DNA of 59,904 nucleotides from NCBI GenBank assembly GCA_023415475.1, contig JAEZKL010000028.1, positions 1 through 59,904 of the forward strand, given 5' to 3'. Source of the DNA: Bacillota bacterium. Its GTDB lineage: Bacteria; Bacillota; Clostridia; Lachnospirales; Lachnospiraceae. The position numbers and the translations under genes are program-made. The notes beneath the pieces were generated by a model. The model was not told where the DNA came from, made no database searches, and saw only the letters and a program-made list of their open reading frames with translations. Positions 43,011-52,493 of the stretch are shown here, piece by piece (the stretch's first letter is position 1; every line of letters begins with the position of its first letter).

Positions 43011-43958
43011 ATGTCACAATGTGTATCAGTAAAAAATCTAACGAAGAAATACGGAGAGCTTACCGCGGTTGATAACCTGAGCTTCGAGGTAGAGAGGAAT
43101 GAAATTTTTGGTCTGTTGGGACCGAATGGGGCCGGTAAGTCAACGACCTTAAGCGTACTTACAACCTTATCGGATATGAATAAGGGTGATATTGAGGTAA
43201 ACGGCTATGATATCAGTAAAGATAAGATGAAGATTAAGCAGCTCATCGGAATGGTGCCTCAGGATATTGCGGTTTATGAGAATCTGTCTGCCCTAGAAAA
43301 TGTTAAATTTTTCGCCTCTCTTTATGGACTTAGGGGTAAGAAGCTGACCAATGCAGCGAAGGAAGCCTTGGAGTTTGTCGGTCTGTCCGATCGGCAAAAT
43401 ATGAAACCGAAACAAATGTCCGGAGGTATGAAGCGTCGATTGAATATTGCCTGTGGCATTGCTCATGAGCCCCAGCTGATTGTAATGGATGAACCTACGG
43501 TTGGTGTGGATGCGCAGTCCCGCGAGCATATTCTAAATTCCATCCGTACCTTAAGAGACCGTGGGGCGACGGTAATCTATACCTCTCATTATATGAACGA
43601 GGTGGAAGAAATCTGTGATCGAATAGCCATCATTGATAAAGGGCAGATGATTGCCTGCGGTACGAAGGCTGAGCTGGTTTCCTTAGTTACGGATGTCCAA
43701 TCTGTATATATTGAAACAAGGCTTACGGCAAGCATAGAAGAGGCGGATATGATAAGAAAGCTGAAAACCATGCCGAATGTCAAGGCAGTAGCTATGGAGG
43801 AGAATATTGTTCGTATCGATGTTTCCATCGAGCCAAGTAGCATAACCAGAATACTGGAACAATTTCTTACACTCGGAATGCCAATCTTTAATATCAAGGC
43901 AGAGGTTCCGAATCTGGATACGATGTTCCTGACCTTAACCGGTCATGAATTACGATAA
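43011..43958 (+). CDS. ABC transporter ATPase (LnrL/DrrA-like)
   Basis: 315 residues. Walker A GLLGPNGAGKST near residue 40, the signature MSGGMKRRLN near residue 140, Walker B LIVMDEPTVGVD, and the switch His in TSHYMNEVE. The C-terminal 80 residues are the DrrA-type extension. It powers the two ABC-2 permeases that follow. The trio and the downstream NarL-type pair match the Bacillus lnrJK-lnrLMN arrangement (linearmycin resistance). Confidence 0.93.
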   Translation: MSQCVSVKNLTKKYGELTAVDNLSFEVERNEIFGLLGPNGAGKSTTLSVLTTLSDMNKGDIEVNGYDISKDKMKIKQLIGMVPQDIAVYENLSALENVKFFASLYGLRGKKLTNAAKEALEFVGLSDRQNMKPKQMSGGMKRRLNIACGIAHEPQLIVMDEPTVGVDAQSREHILNSIRTLRDRGATVIYTSHYMNEVEEICDRIAIIDKGQMIACGTKAELVSLVTDVQSVYIETRLTASIEEADMIRKLKTMPNVKAVAMEENIVRIDVSIEPSSITRILEQFLTLGMPIFNIKAEVPNLDTMFLTLTGHELR

Positions 43959-43960
43959 TA

Positions 43961-43987
43961 GTGTGAAAATAAAAAGCGATTTTCACA
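43961..43987. repeat. GTGTGAAAAT hairpin, copy with inserted palindrome
   Basis: GTGTGAAAAT faces ATTTTCACA. Together with the flank GGCATGTTATG (44076-44086) it matches the shorter element at 47580, but here an extra palindrome (43994-44061) lies between the two halves. Confidence 0.6.
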
Positions 43988-43993
43988 ATTCTA

Positions 43994-44061
43994 AGTTTGT
44001 GCCTGCGTAATCAAAGTGTAAACCGTCTTGCATGCGAGACGATGCACACTTGGCACAAACT
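43994..44061. repeat. Inserted palindrome within the GTGTGAAAAT element
   Basis: AGTTTGTGCC (43994-44003) pairs perfectly with GGCACAAACT (44052-44061). The loop itself pairs AAGTGT with ACACTT and CGTCT with AGACG. It is absent from the sister copy at 47580-47640. Confidence 0.7.
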
Positions 44062-44175
44062 AATTCAAAGGGTTGGCATGTTATGCTAGATTAAAAAATG
44101 CTTTGGCAGCATAAATGATTAGTGTGAATTAAAAGCACGAAGATGCAGTATGTTCATATCATATGGAGGGATATC

Positions 44176-45282
44176 ATGTTTAATATAGTAATAAAAGAGA
44201 CGAAGGAGTTTATCAGAGAAAAAACCTCTCTATTTTTCTTTGTCCTGTTTCCGGTATTGTTGGTATTCTTGCTGGGGAATCTGCTGGATGAAACGGATAT
44301 AGCGGAGAGTGCCATCGGTAAGCTTCAAATTGAGTATCAAATCGATACCGCAGATCCATATCAGGCAGCGGCAATCGAAGGCTTTCTGGATGCAATGAAG
44401 AATGAAGCCACAGTCACTTTCCAGCGAACAGAGGATTTTGAGAAGGCAAAGCAGGCAGCAGGGAAGGATGATATCACTGCGGCTGTGAGGTTTAGCGGTA
44501 ATCCTCTTAAGATACAGGTGTATGAAGGTACGGATCAGGTAAAAAATAGGACAGTTCAGGCGATAATGAACGGTTTTATACAGAACAATAAGACTTCTAC
44601 CGCAGTATATAACACAGCTCCCGAAAGCCTTATAGAGTTCAAGACAGTGAATACCGATTATACGGTTGAGAAGGATCTTGGTGTTGAACGATCCATGATC
44701 GATTATTATGCGGTATCGATGGTAGTGATGATAGCATTTATGAGTATGATGGTAGGAGCCAATGCTTTTTTATCGGAACGAGAGAACAAGACCATCAACC
44801 GAATGATTATCGCACCACAGAACAGATGCTCTATGTTTTTGCAAAAGGTTTGCGGAATGGCACCACAGGCACTATTGCAGGTATCGATTATCATGATACT
44901 TAGTGTGGTTGTATTCAAAGCGAGCTATGGTGCTACGCTGATCAGTAACCTCTACCTGTTTTTCTTGTTTTTTGTAATAACCTTTTGTATGTTATCACTC
45001 GGGGCAATCGTTGGATTACTCTTTAAGTTATCTCCTTTTGTTATTGTTATGCCGGTAGTTTGGATTATGATGTTCTTAGGCGGAACCTATCACAAGGAGA
45101 TTGATATAAAGGGGATTTCTAATATCATGCCAAATTACATCTTTCAGAAGGCTGCCTTTGACGTGGCGATTTTTAACCGCTACGAGCTGGCGAATAAGGT
45201 AATACTAGGATGTGTGCTGACAACAATCGCCGCATTGGCGGTTGGAGCTTATTTATTCTACCGCAAGGAGGAGGAACGATGA
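44176..45282 (+). CDS. ABC-2 type permease, first of two
   Basis: 368 residues from the ATG at 44176 (GGAGGG SD). N-terminal helix (SLFFFVLFPVLLVFLLGN), a large extracytoplasmic domain (about 45-175), and five further helices toward the C-terminus. It carries the ABC-2 pattern with FLSERENKTINRMIIAP at the cytoplasmic coupling segment. Forms the exporter with the ATPase upstream and the next permease; its stop codon overlaps the next start (ATGA). Confidence 0.9.
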   Translation: MFNIVIKETKEFIREKTSLFFFVLFPVLLVFLLGNLLDETDIAESAIGKLQIEYQIDTADPYQAAAIEGFLDAMKNEATVTFQRTEDFEKAKQAAGKDDITAAVRFSGNPLKIQVYEGTDQVKNRTVQAIMNGFIQNNKTSTAVYNTAPESLIEFKTVNTDYTVEKDLGVERSMIDYYAVSMVVMIAFMSMMVGANAFLSERENKTINRMIIAPQNRCSMFLQKVCGMAPQALLQVSIIMILSVVVFKASYGATLISNLYLFFLFFVITFCMLSLGAIVGLLFKLSPFVIVMPVVWIMMFLGGTYHKEIDIKGISNIMPNYIFQKAAFDVAIFNRYELANKVILGCVLTTIAALAVGAYLFYRKEEER

Positions 45283-46424
45283 AAAATATACTGATCTTAA
45301 CAATATTGAATATAAAAAGGTATTATTATGCGGTTATTCTGTCTGTATTTGCAGCAGCAGTGCTTTCGCTGTTCCTATATTCCATAGGAAATCTGGTTTC
45401 TGACGCGACGTTAGCCAAGGTTAAGGTGGGAGTAATCGATAATGATAAGAGCACTTTATCTGAGGATTTCAAGAGATATATGACAGAAGACTTGAGTTAT
45501 CAATTGATTGAAAATACTACCTATGATGAGTTGACAACAGAGTTGCTGGATAAGGATATTTCCGTTATAATAGAGATACCGGAGAACTTTAAGAAGCTAA
45601 TGTCAGAAGGTGATAAACCAAAGGTTATCATTACTTCTCTGGAGGATTATGAAAATACAGCCTTTGTAGAGGCATACATTAACAGCTACCTAAGCAGTAT
45701 TCAGATACTGGCTGCCAGCTCAGGAGGCAATCAGGTAAGCTTTGACCAGCTTCTGACTGAGTACCAAAAGGAAGAGATTACCCTGACTCAGACAGCAGCA
45801 GCCGAGGTAGATGCGGAGGAGTTGTTTGGAGAAAGCGGATTTATCAACTCGGTAGGCTTCTTCCTGATGTTTATTTTTACAATCAGTGTTATATTAGGTT
45901 TTATGGTCGTAGAGGATAAAATAAATGGAGTCTTCAATCGTATTCAGGTGACTCCGGTCAAACCGGTTCAATATATCATCGGCTCCGGTGTCTTTGGGAT
46001 GGTTTTGTCCATCATTACGGTAGGTTTATTTGTATGGTTTATCTTCTTAACGGATATTAAGACCGGAGTACCTTTGGGAATCATATTTTTCATGCTAATG
46101 TTGTTTTCCTTATTTACGGTTGGCTTTTCCCTCTTGATTGCGCTGGCAACCAAATCGAAAAATGCGGTTACAGCGATTATTATTGGTTTTTCAACCATCG
46201 GCTGTATTTTGGGCGGAGCATATTTTTCTCTGGATATGGCACCGGATACTATGCAGAAGATGGCGAAGGTTTTACCTCAGTATTGGTTTATGGATGCCTT
46301 TCGCCGTATACAGGCAGACCCGTTGTCTAATATATACCCAAATGTTATAATTATCTCCTTATTTATTGTGTTGTCCTTTTTGATCGGGGCTGTGTTATTC
46401 TCTCAACAATATAAAAACAGCTAG
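45279..46424 (+). CDS. ABC-2 type permease, second of two
   Basis: 381 residues from the ATG at 45279 (GGAGGAGG SD), overlapping the previous gene by 4 bases, which implies coupled translation. Same topology as its partner: one N-terminal helix, an outer domain (about 45-180), and five C-terminal helices (VGFFLMFIFTISVILGFMV and on), with DKINGVFNRIQVTPV as coupling segment. Likely a heterodimeric LnrM/LnrN-like exporter of lipophilic drugs; inference from architecture. Confidence 0.9.
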   Translation: MKNILILTILNIKRYYYAVILSVFAAAVLSLFLYSIGNLVSDATLAKVKVGVIDNDKSTLSEDFKRYMTEDLSYQLIENTTYDELTTELLDKDISVIIEIPENFKKLMSEGDKPKVIITSLEDYENTAFVEAYINSYLSSIQILAASSGGNQVSFDQLLTEYQKEEITLTQTAAAEVDAEELFGESGFINSVGFFLMFIFTISVILGFMVVEDKINGVFNRIQVTPVKPVQYIIGSGVFGMVLSIITVGLFVWFIFLTDIKTGVPLGIIFFMLMLFSLFTVGFSLLIALATKSKNAVTAIIIGFSTIGCILGGAYFSLDMAPDTMQKMAKVLPQYWFMDAFRRIQADPLSNIYPNVIIISLFIVLSFLIGAVLFSQQYKNS

Positions 46425-46435
46425 GCGGTACGGTT

Positions 46436-47548
46436 ATGGATAAGCCTTTCCTCTATTTTCTATTAAAAATAGTGGCAGTAATCACATCAGTATTATTATT
46501 TCATTCTGCTAAGGTCGATGTTACGGTTGACGTAATATCGACTCTTAGCTTTGCGTGCATTTTCGTATTAGAACTGCTACTTGTTCGCTTTCGCTATAAG
46601 ACAAAGTTACTGAGAATCACAATCATTCTATGCATCATCGCCTGTGTTGCTCTGGGAGTTGACCGGCTGTTTCCGTTATGCATCGTACTTCTGATCCACT
46701 TACTGGATATTACGATTAACACCAGTATGTTCTATTATATTATGGTGGTAATCCTACTCCTATCCTTTTTCATCTTTACCCCTAACATGACTTCATCCTT
46801 AATCACCTTAATTCTAGTCTCCACGCTATTGTTCTGCCGGTCTATTATCAATAAGCTTGCTAAGCTAACCGAGAAAAGTTACAGGCAGCAGGAGCAAATT
46901 ATGGAGCAGAACAAAAAAATAACGGATATGAGAAGCCTTCACAAGACCCTGAAGTATAATGCTTCTGTTGAGGAACGGAACCGGATTGCGGCCCGTATTC
47001 ACGATCAGGTGGGGCATGGTATCTCTGGAAGCATCATAATGCTGGAGGCGGCCTTACTGCTTATGAAGGATAATCCTCTGAAAGCATCGGAAAGCGTTCA
47101 GAAGGCAGTGGATAATCTACGGGGAGGAGTCGATGAGATTCGCACAGCACTCCGTGATGAGAGGGTGGAACGCTATCTGGTTGGAATGAACGATATCAAC
47201 GCTATACTGGAGGAATTCAAGGTCAGCTATAATAAGAATACGAAGCTATGTACCTCAGGTAATCTGGATGCCATCAATCTTGAGATATGGTCCTGTATAC
47301 ACGACAATACCAAGGAATGTCTGACCAATCTATTGAAGCATTCCAATGCAACAGAATTCATCCTATCCATTGATGTGTATAAGAAGGTCATTAAGGTGGA
47401 ATATAAGGATAACGGTTGGTCTACTGAGGGGTTTGAGAAAGGCTTAGGACTGGAAGCAATCGAGGAACGGACCATCGGCGCCAAAGGAAAGTGCTTCTTA
47501 CATAAAGGGGAACAAGGCTTTTCAGTGACAAATATATTTACTTATTGA
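46436..47548 (+). CDS. NarL-type sensor histidine kinase
   Basis: 370 residues. About five or six membrane helices (1-135) with short loops, so it probably senses within the membrane (as LnrJ and DesK do). A coiled linker leads to the HisKA_3 domain with RNRIAARIHDQVGHG; the phosphorylated His is in IHDQ near residue 189. The ATPase domain has the N-box CLTNLLKHSNA and the G-box GLGLEAIEERT. It begins 11 bases after the second permease, in the same operon. Confidence 0.92.
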   Translation: MDKPFLYFLLKIVAVITSVLLFHSAKVDVTVDVISTLSFACIFVLELLLVRFRYKTKLLRITIILCIIACVALGVDRLFPLCIVLLIHLLDITINTSMFYYIMVVILLLSFFIFTPNMTSSLITLILVSTLLFCRSIINKLAKLTEKSYRQQEQIMEQNKKITDMRSLHKTLKYNASVEERNRIAARIHDQVGHGISGSIIMLEAALLLMKDNPLKASESVQKAVDNLRGGVDEIRTALRDERVERYLVGMNDINAILEEFKVSYNKNTKLCTSGNLDAINLEIWSCIHDNTKECLTNLLKHSNATEFILSIDVYKKVIKVEYKDNGWSTEGFEKGLGLEAIEERTIGAKGKCFLHKGEQGFSVTNIFTY

Positions 47549-47579
47549 TTTTTATTGGCGGTAATGTAAAATGAGGATA

Positions 47580-47606
47580 GTGTGGAAATAAAAGTGATTT
47601 TCACAC
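47580..47606. repeat. GTGTGAAAAT-type hairpin, short copy
   Basis: GTGTGGAAAT faces ATTTTCACAC. The following AAAGGG..GGCATGTTATG matches the sequence after the inserted palindrome at 44066-44086, so this is the uninterrupted form. Confidence 0.65.
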
Positions 47607-47659
47607 TTAAAGGGCAGGCATGTTATGTTAGATAAGAAAATCTATGGGGTGGATAGCTT

Positions 47660-48283
47660 ATGATCAGGGTATTAATAGCCGATGATGATGCAATTATACG
47701 GGAAGGCTTGAAGATGATTATTGAAACACAGCAGGACATGGAGTTCCTAGGAGCGGCTGTGAACGGAGCAGAGGTATATCAGCTATGTAAGGAACAAAAG
47801 CCTGATGTAGTAATGCTGGATATCCGCATGCCGATCATGGACGGCATTGAAGCGGCCGGGCATATTCTGGAAGAGAAGCTGTCAGTACCGTTATTATTGA
47901 CAACCTTTGATGAGCCGGACTTAATTCTGCGGGCACTTCGGACAGGAATTAACGGTTATATTCTTAAGAATAGTCCGGCAGAACGGATTCTGTCCGCAAT
48001 CCGTGTGATACATACCGGTGGAACGGTATTACAGGCAGATATCTTGGATTTTATCCGAGAGAGAGTTTCAAACGTCCAATCCGGAAGTAATCTATTTGAG
48101 CTGCTCCTTTCTCCAAGAGAAATGGAATTCGTTAAGCTGATTGCGGAAGGATTATCAAATAAGGAGATCGGTGAGAAACTTTTTCTGACCAACGGTACGG
48201 TCCGTAATCATATCAGTACCATTCTGGAGAAAACCGGCTTAGAGCACAGAACACAAATTGCTGTGAAATATCTTAAGAATTAG
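47660..48283 (+). CDS. NarL/LuxR-type response regulator
   Basis: 207 residues. Receiver: acidic ADDD near residue 7-10, phospho-Asp in VVMLDIRMP near residue 54, Thr in LLTTFDE and Lys in YILKNSP. C-terminal LuxR HTH: LSPREMEFVKLIAEGLSNKEI and TNGTVRNHISTI. It should control the ABC exporter upstream when phosphorylated by the adjacent kinase. A GGGGTGG SD precedes it; kdpD follows after 20 bases. Confidence 0.95.
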   Translation: MIRVLIADDDAIIREGLKMIIETQQDMEFLGAAVNGAEVYQLCKEQKPDVVMLDIRMPIMDGIEAAGHILEEKLSVPLLLTTFDEPDLILRALRTGINGYILKNSPAERILSAIRVIHTGGTVLQADILDFIRERVSNVQSGSNLFELLLSPREMEFVKLIAEGLSNKEIGEKLFLTNGTVRNHISTILEKTGLEHRTQIAVKYLKN

Positions 48284-48302
48284 CGGAAGGGGAGCCTTAT
48301 TC

Positions 48303-50888
48303 ATGCAGAGAGGGCATCTAAAGATCTTTTTTGGTTACGCGGCGGGTGTAGGGAAAAGCTATGCTATGCTGGACGATGCCAAGGTGCAATTCCAAAGCGG
48401 TACGGATGTTGTCATTGGTTTCATCCGTCCTAATACAAGCATAGAAACCATGGGATTACTGAAAGGAATCCCTGTTCTTCCATATAAAAAGATAAATAAT
48501 GCTGAAGAATATTATGAATTTGACCTCGATGCTGCTTTAGGCAGAAGGCCAAAGCTTATTATAGTGGATGAACTGGCGCATTCGAATCATCCCGGTGTCA
48601 GAAACAGAAAACGTTATCAGGATATCGATGAGCTTCTGAATGCAGGAATTGATGTCTATACCACAGTTGATGTATGGAATATTGAGAGCCTGAATGACGT
48701 TGTGGAGAGAATAACCCATGTGCCTGTGAAGGATACTGTGCCGGATTATATTTTTGATCATGCGGATATGGTTAAGCTGATTGATATGGAGCCGGATGAA
48801 TTAATCCGTCGTACGGAGGACTCGGTATTAACCAAGGATAACATGAAACTCCTGCGTGAAATAGCCATGAGAAAAGCTGCTGACCGGATCAGCCTCAATA
48901 ACACCGCATCCTCCAATAAGATAACGAAAACCAAATTATTGGTATGCATCAGCAGCTCCCCTTCTTCGGCAAAATGTATCCGTTGGACTGCCCATATGGC
49001 GGAGGCCCTTCATGCTCCCTGGGTAGTGATCTATGTAGAAACCAATCAAAATAATAAACTCAACGAGGAAGCCAAGATAACCCTGCAGGCCAACCTGGAG
49101 CTGGCAAATCAGCTGGGAGCAGAGATAGCCACGCTAAACGGTAAGGATGTTGCGGAGACAGTGGCCAGTTATGCAAGGCTGTCGGGAATCACAAATATTG
49201 TTGTCGGGAAGAGGAGAACGAAGAGGATACTGGGTAGCCTATTAGAGCTTGATTTTGAGGATAAACTAATATCGCTTTTAGAGGATGTTGAAATTCATAT
49301 AATACCTGACAGTGAGCGTAAGAAAAAATATCTTAGCTTGCAAATGCACCTGTACAATAAAAAAGTATCCCTGTCGGTGAACGACACTCTTAAAATGCTT
49401 ATTATTTTAAGCATAACCACATTATTATCCCTTGTATTATCAACCTTTGATATCGGCAACCATAATATTATTCTTTTTTATATCCTTGCCGTTTTATTCA
49501 TATCCAGGATAACCTCCGGTTATATATACGGAATTACGGGATCAATCATATCGGTATTCCTTCATAATTATTTCTTTATGGAGCCGTATAACGCCTTTCA
49601 GTTTTTGAGAAAAGAGAATGCAATCACATTTTTTGCCATGCTGATTACTGCATTAATTACCAGTACCATGACTAATCGGATTATGACGGAAGCTGAGCTT
49701 GCGGAGGAACGGGAGCAGAGAATCGAGGTATTATATGAGATCAATAAGAAACTCTTGATTACAAGGGGTCTGGAGCATATTGTCAGCCTCACAGGGGAGT
49801 ATATTACGAAGCTTTTAGGCCGTTCTGTTATATTTTATACAGCCGATCCGATACAAGGCGAAGCAGGTAACGTTATTTCCTGCCAAGAGGATGGTTCTTC
49901 TGAGCTGTTACAATCGGAGAAGGAGCGCTCTGTTGCCCATTGGGTGTTCACAAATCAAAAGTGTGCCGGTGCCGAAACTGATACCTTTATGGAGGCAGGG
50001 GCATACTATATACCGGTGATTTCACAGGGTAATGTTCTCGGTGTCATCGGAGTCTCCTGTCAAAATAATATATTACTGGGACATAGTAATCGGGCTTTTC
50101 TTCGAAGAATTGGATCCCTGGTTGCGATGGCACTGGAGCGACAGCGTTTATCCGATAAGCAGAGAGAAATTCTGATTGAAACCGAGAAGGAAAAGATGAG
50201 AAGCAATCTGCTGCGTGCCATTTCTCATGATCTCAGAACTCCGTTGACCGGAATTCTGGGTGCGAGCTCCGCAATATTGGAAAACAGGGACATGCTTGAT
50301 CAGCAGACACAGGACAAGCTCATTACCAATATCAAGGATGACAGCCAGTGGCTGATTCGTATGGTGGAGAATCTGTTATCCGTTACACGAATCAATGAAG
50401 ATACGGCAAATGTAACAAAAACGCCGGAAGCGGCAGAAGAGATTCTTGCAGCGGCAATCAGCCGGATACGCAATCGATTTCCAAGGCAGAAGATTACTGT
50501 GGCTGTTCCGGAAGAACTGTTAATGGTTCCAATGGATGGAACCTTGATTGAACAGGTCATTATTAATCTAATTGAAAATGCCATTAAGCATTCCGGATCG
50601 GATACCATGATTAATGTCACCTTAAGGCAAGAAGAAAAAATGGCTGTGATTGAAGTCAGAGATAATGGAGAGGGAATTGCAGAGAAGGATTTTCCGTATC
50701 TTTTTGATTCCTACATTCCGGATGGGAAAAGAACATCAGATTCCTCAAGAGGAATGGGTATCGGTCTATCGATCTGTATGTCAATTATCAAGGCTCATCG
50801 AGGTAAGATGGAAGCCTATAACCATGCAGAAGGCGGGGCAGTATTCCGTATTATACTACCGCTTCAAGAAGGAGATAATTATGAATAA
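48303..50888 (+). CDS. kdpD: KdpD-family sensor histidine kinase
   Basis: 861 residues. N-terminal KdpD domain with the Walker-A-like GYAAGVGKS (11-19) and IIVDELAHSNHPG. Then a universal-stress-like domain (about 210-340; CISSSPSSAKCIRW), four membrane helices (about 360-460), a GAF-like domain (about 480-620), HisKA with the phospho-His642 in AISHDLRTPLTG, and HATPase with NLIENAIKH and GMGIGLSICMSIIKAH. The USP domain of KdpD binds c-di-AMP in staphylococci; the exact FTAxY motif is not present here. It usually senses K+ limitation; the kdpFABC genes are not in the window. Confidence 0.93.
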   Translation: MQRGHLKIFFGYAAGVGKSYAMLDDAKVQFQSGTDVVIGFIRPNTSIETMGLLKGIPVLPYKKINNAEEYYEFDLDAALGRRPKLIIVDELAHSNHPGVRNRKRYQDIDELLNAGIDVYTTVDVWNIESLNDVVERITHVPVKDTVPDYIFDHADMVKLIDMEPDELIRRTEDSVLTKDNMKLLREIAMRKAADRISLNNTASSNKITKTKLLVCISSSPSSAKCIRWTAHMAEALHAPWVVIYVETNQNNKLNEEAKITLQANLELANQLGAEIATLNGKDVAETVASYARLSGITNIVVGKRRTKRILGSLLELDFEDKLISLLEDVEIHIIPDSERKKKYLSLQMHLYNKKVSLSVNDTLKMLIILSITTLLSLVLSTFDIGNHNIILFYILAVLFISRITSGYIYGITGSIISVFLHNYFFMEPYNAFQFLRKENAITFFAMLITALITSTMTNRIMTEAELAEEREQRIEVLYEINKKLLITRGLEHIVSLTGEYITKLLGRSVIFYTADPIQGEAGNVISCQEDGSSELLQSEKERSVAHWVFTNQKCAGAETDTFMEAGAYYIPVISQGNVLGVIGVSCQNNILLGHSNRAFLRRIGSLVAMALERQRLSDKQREILIETEKEKMRSNLLRAISHDLRTPLTGILGASSAILENRDMLDQQTQDKLITNIKDDSQWLIRMVENLLSVTRINEDTANVTKTPEAAEEILAAAISRIRNRFPRQKITVAVPEELLMVPMDGTLIEQVIINLIENAIKHSGSDTMINVTLRQEEKMAVIEVRDNGEGIAEKDFPYLFDSYIPDGKRTSDSSRGMGIGLSICMSIIKAHRGKMEAYNHAEGGAVFRIILPLQEGDNYE

Positions 50889-51582
50889 CAAATTGGCTAT
50901 TTTACTGGTAGAGGACGAGCTGGCAATCAGTAATTTTATTTCTACGGTACTTACCCATAATAACTACAATGTAATAAAAGCAGAAAATGGATGGGATGCA
51001 ATCAGGCTTACCTCCTCCCATTGTCCGGATCTTATACTCCTTGACCTTGGCTTGCCGGATATGGACGGTATTCAGGTACTGAAGAATATTCGCGAATGGA
51101 GCAATATTCCCATCATCGTAGTCTCGGCAAGAGGTCATGAACGTGAGAAGGTAGAGGCTTTTGATCTTGGTGCAGATGATTATATTACAAAGCCCTTCGG
51201 TACCTCAGAGCTGTTGGCCAGAATGCGTACCGCAATAAGACATAGCCTTAAGAGCAAGGAAGAAAGTCATCCGGAAGCCGAACGAATCGTCATCGGAGGC
51301 TTGTGTATCGATTTCGATAAACGTATCGTAAAGGTAGAGGATAAAGAAATACATCTAACTCCGATTGAATATAAAATCATCGTACTCTTATCAAGAAATG
51401 TCGGGAAGGTGCTAACCCATGATTACATCATGAAAGAAATATGGGGACCTTATATCAATGAAAATCAGACCTTGCGGGTAAACATGGCAAATATCCGCCG
51501 AAAGATCGAAGCGAACCCGGCAGAGCCAAAGTATATCGTCACAGAAGTTGGTGTGGGTTATCGTATGGTGGACGAGGTATAA
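50881..51582 (+). CDS. kdpE: KdpE-family response regulator
   Basis: 233 residues from the ATG at 50881 (GGAGA SD), overlapping kdpD by 8 bases. Receiver with phospho-Asp in LILLDLGLPDMDG and Lys in DYITKPFG. The C-terminal OmpR-type winged helix has IHLTPIEYKIIVLLSRNVGKV and MANIRRKIE. It is co-translated with kdpD and ends at a clear terminator. Targets are not evident in the window. Confidence 0.95.
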   Translation: MNNKLAILLVEDELAISNFISTVLTHNNYNVIKAENGWDAIRLTSSHCPDLILLDLGLPDMDGIQVLKNIREWSNIPIIVVSARGHEREKVEAFDLGADDYITKPFGTSELLARMRTAIRHSLKSKEESHPEAERIVIGGLCIDFDKRIVKVEDKEIHLTPIEYKIIVLLSRNVGKVLTHDYIMKEIWGPYINENQTLRVNMANIRRKIEANPAEPKYIVTEVGVGYRMVDEV

Positions 51583-51596
51583 TAATGGATTAATAC

Positions 51597-51640
51597 AGAC
51601 TTAGCAGGCTGCAAAGAAAGCAGCTTCGCTAAGTCTTTTT
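51597..51640 (+). terminator. kdpE terminator
   Basis: AGACTTAGC pairs with GCTAAGTCT, with an inner GCTG/CAGC, followed by TTTTT. Confidence 0.88.
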
Positions 51641-51725
51641 GTCATATCTACTCTTTGGTAATAATATAATGAATCAGATAAAACAAGCATTCTTTTAATT
51701 AGTCTATTCCGAGAGGAGGTACCCG

Positions 51726-52340
51726 ATGGATAAAAAGGTTGAGGATAAGATGGTACAGCAGATTGAGAAAAACCTACATAACAGTATAGATGAGAATCTG
51801 TTCTTAACGGGACGAATCTATGATAAGGATATACCAAAAAAAAAGAGTCCGAACCTGGGCACACAAAAAGCGTTTTCCGATGAGAAGAATACCGCAGTAG
51901 AGAAACCGTTAGTTTCCTTAGATTATTATAATCCTGCCATTCCGGTATCCAGAGCGGAATATATCAGGCAGGCAAGGGAATCCTGTCTCAGGCAGCTGAG
52001 TACGATGCAGAGTACGGCCAGAGCCTATGACAGTTATTATCTTGATAGCGCATTGCAGAATGCGGAAGTTGAGCAGAATAAAAAGACCAAGGCAAATCGG
52101 CTGTTCCAGGAGGGGACAGAGGTGGGCAGTGATGATGAAGCTATGCAGGAGATTGCAGCCTTTCGATTCTTAATTGCTCGCTTGGTTTGTGCCCTGGTTA
52201 TATTCCTCAGTATTTTTCTGATTGATAAATTTGATTTTAGTATTGGAAAGTTTTCTTCCGATAAAATTGAGGAGTACGTATCAGGAAAAGATAATATGAA
52301 GCAATTGGAGGAGTATGTGATTACTCTCTTAAAGGAGTAA
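51726..52340 (+). CDS. Hypothetical protein with one C-terminal membrane helix
   Basis: 204 residues, not recognised. A charged N-terminal part (about 1-75), an Arg/Gln-rich helical middle (SRAEYIRQARESCLRQLSTM), and a membrane helix at about 145-165 (RLVCALVIFLSIFLIDKF) followed by a short tail. There is no signal peptide, so the N-terminus should face the cytoplasm. GAGGAGGT SD. The next gene starts 153 bases later on the same strand. Confidence 0.7.
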   Translation: MDKKVEDKMVQQIEKNLHNSIDENLFLTGRIYDKDIPKKKSPNLGTQKAFSDEKNTAVEKPLVSLDYYNPAIPVSRAEYIRQARESCLRQLSTMQSTARAYDSYYLDSALQNAEVEQNKKTKANRLFQEGTEVGSDDEAMQEIAAFRFLIARLVCALVIFLSIFLIDKFDFSIGKFSSDKIEEYVSGKDNMKQLEEYVITLLKE

Positions 52341-52493
52341 ACAAGTTACTGATAGCATAAGTGAAGCATTCTCTCTGCCGATGTACACATGCCGGATTTA
52401 GTTTTGTTCATTGTATTTTCATTTCATATCAGTTATAATAACGGATAGTAAAAGGACGGTTCTTATCCGTATTTGAAATGAAAGGATTTTAGA

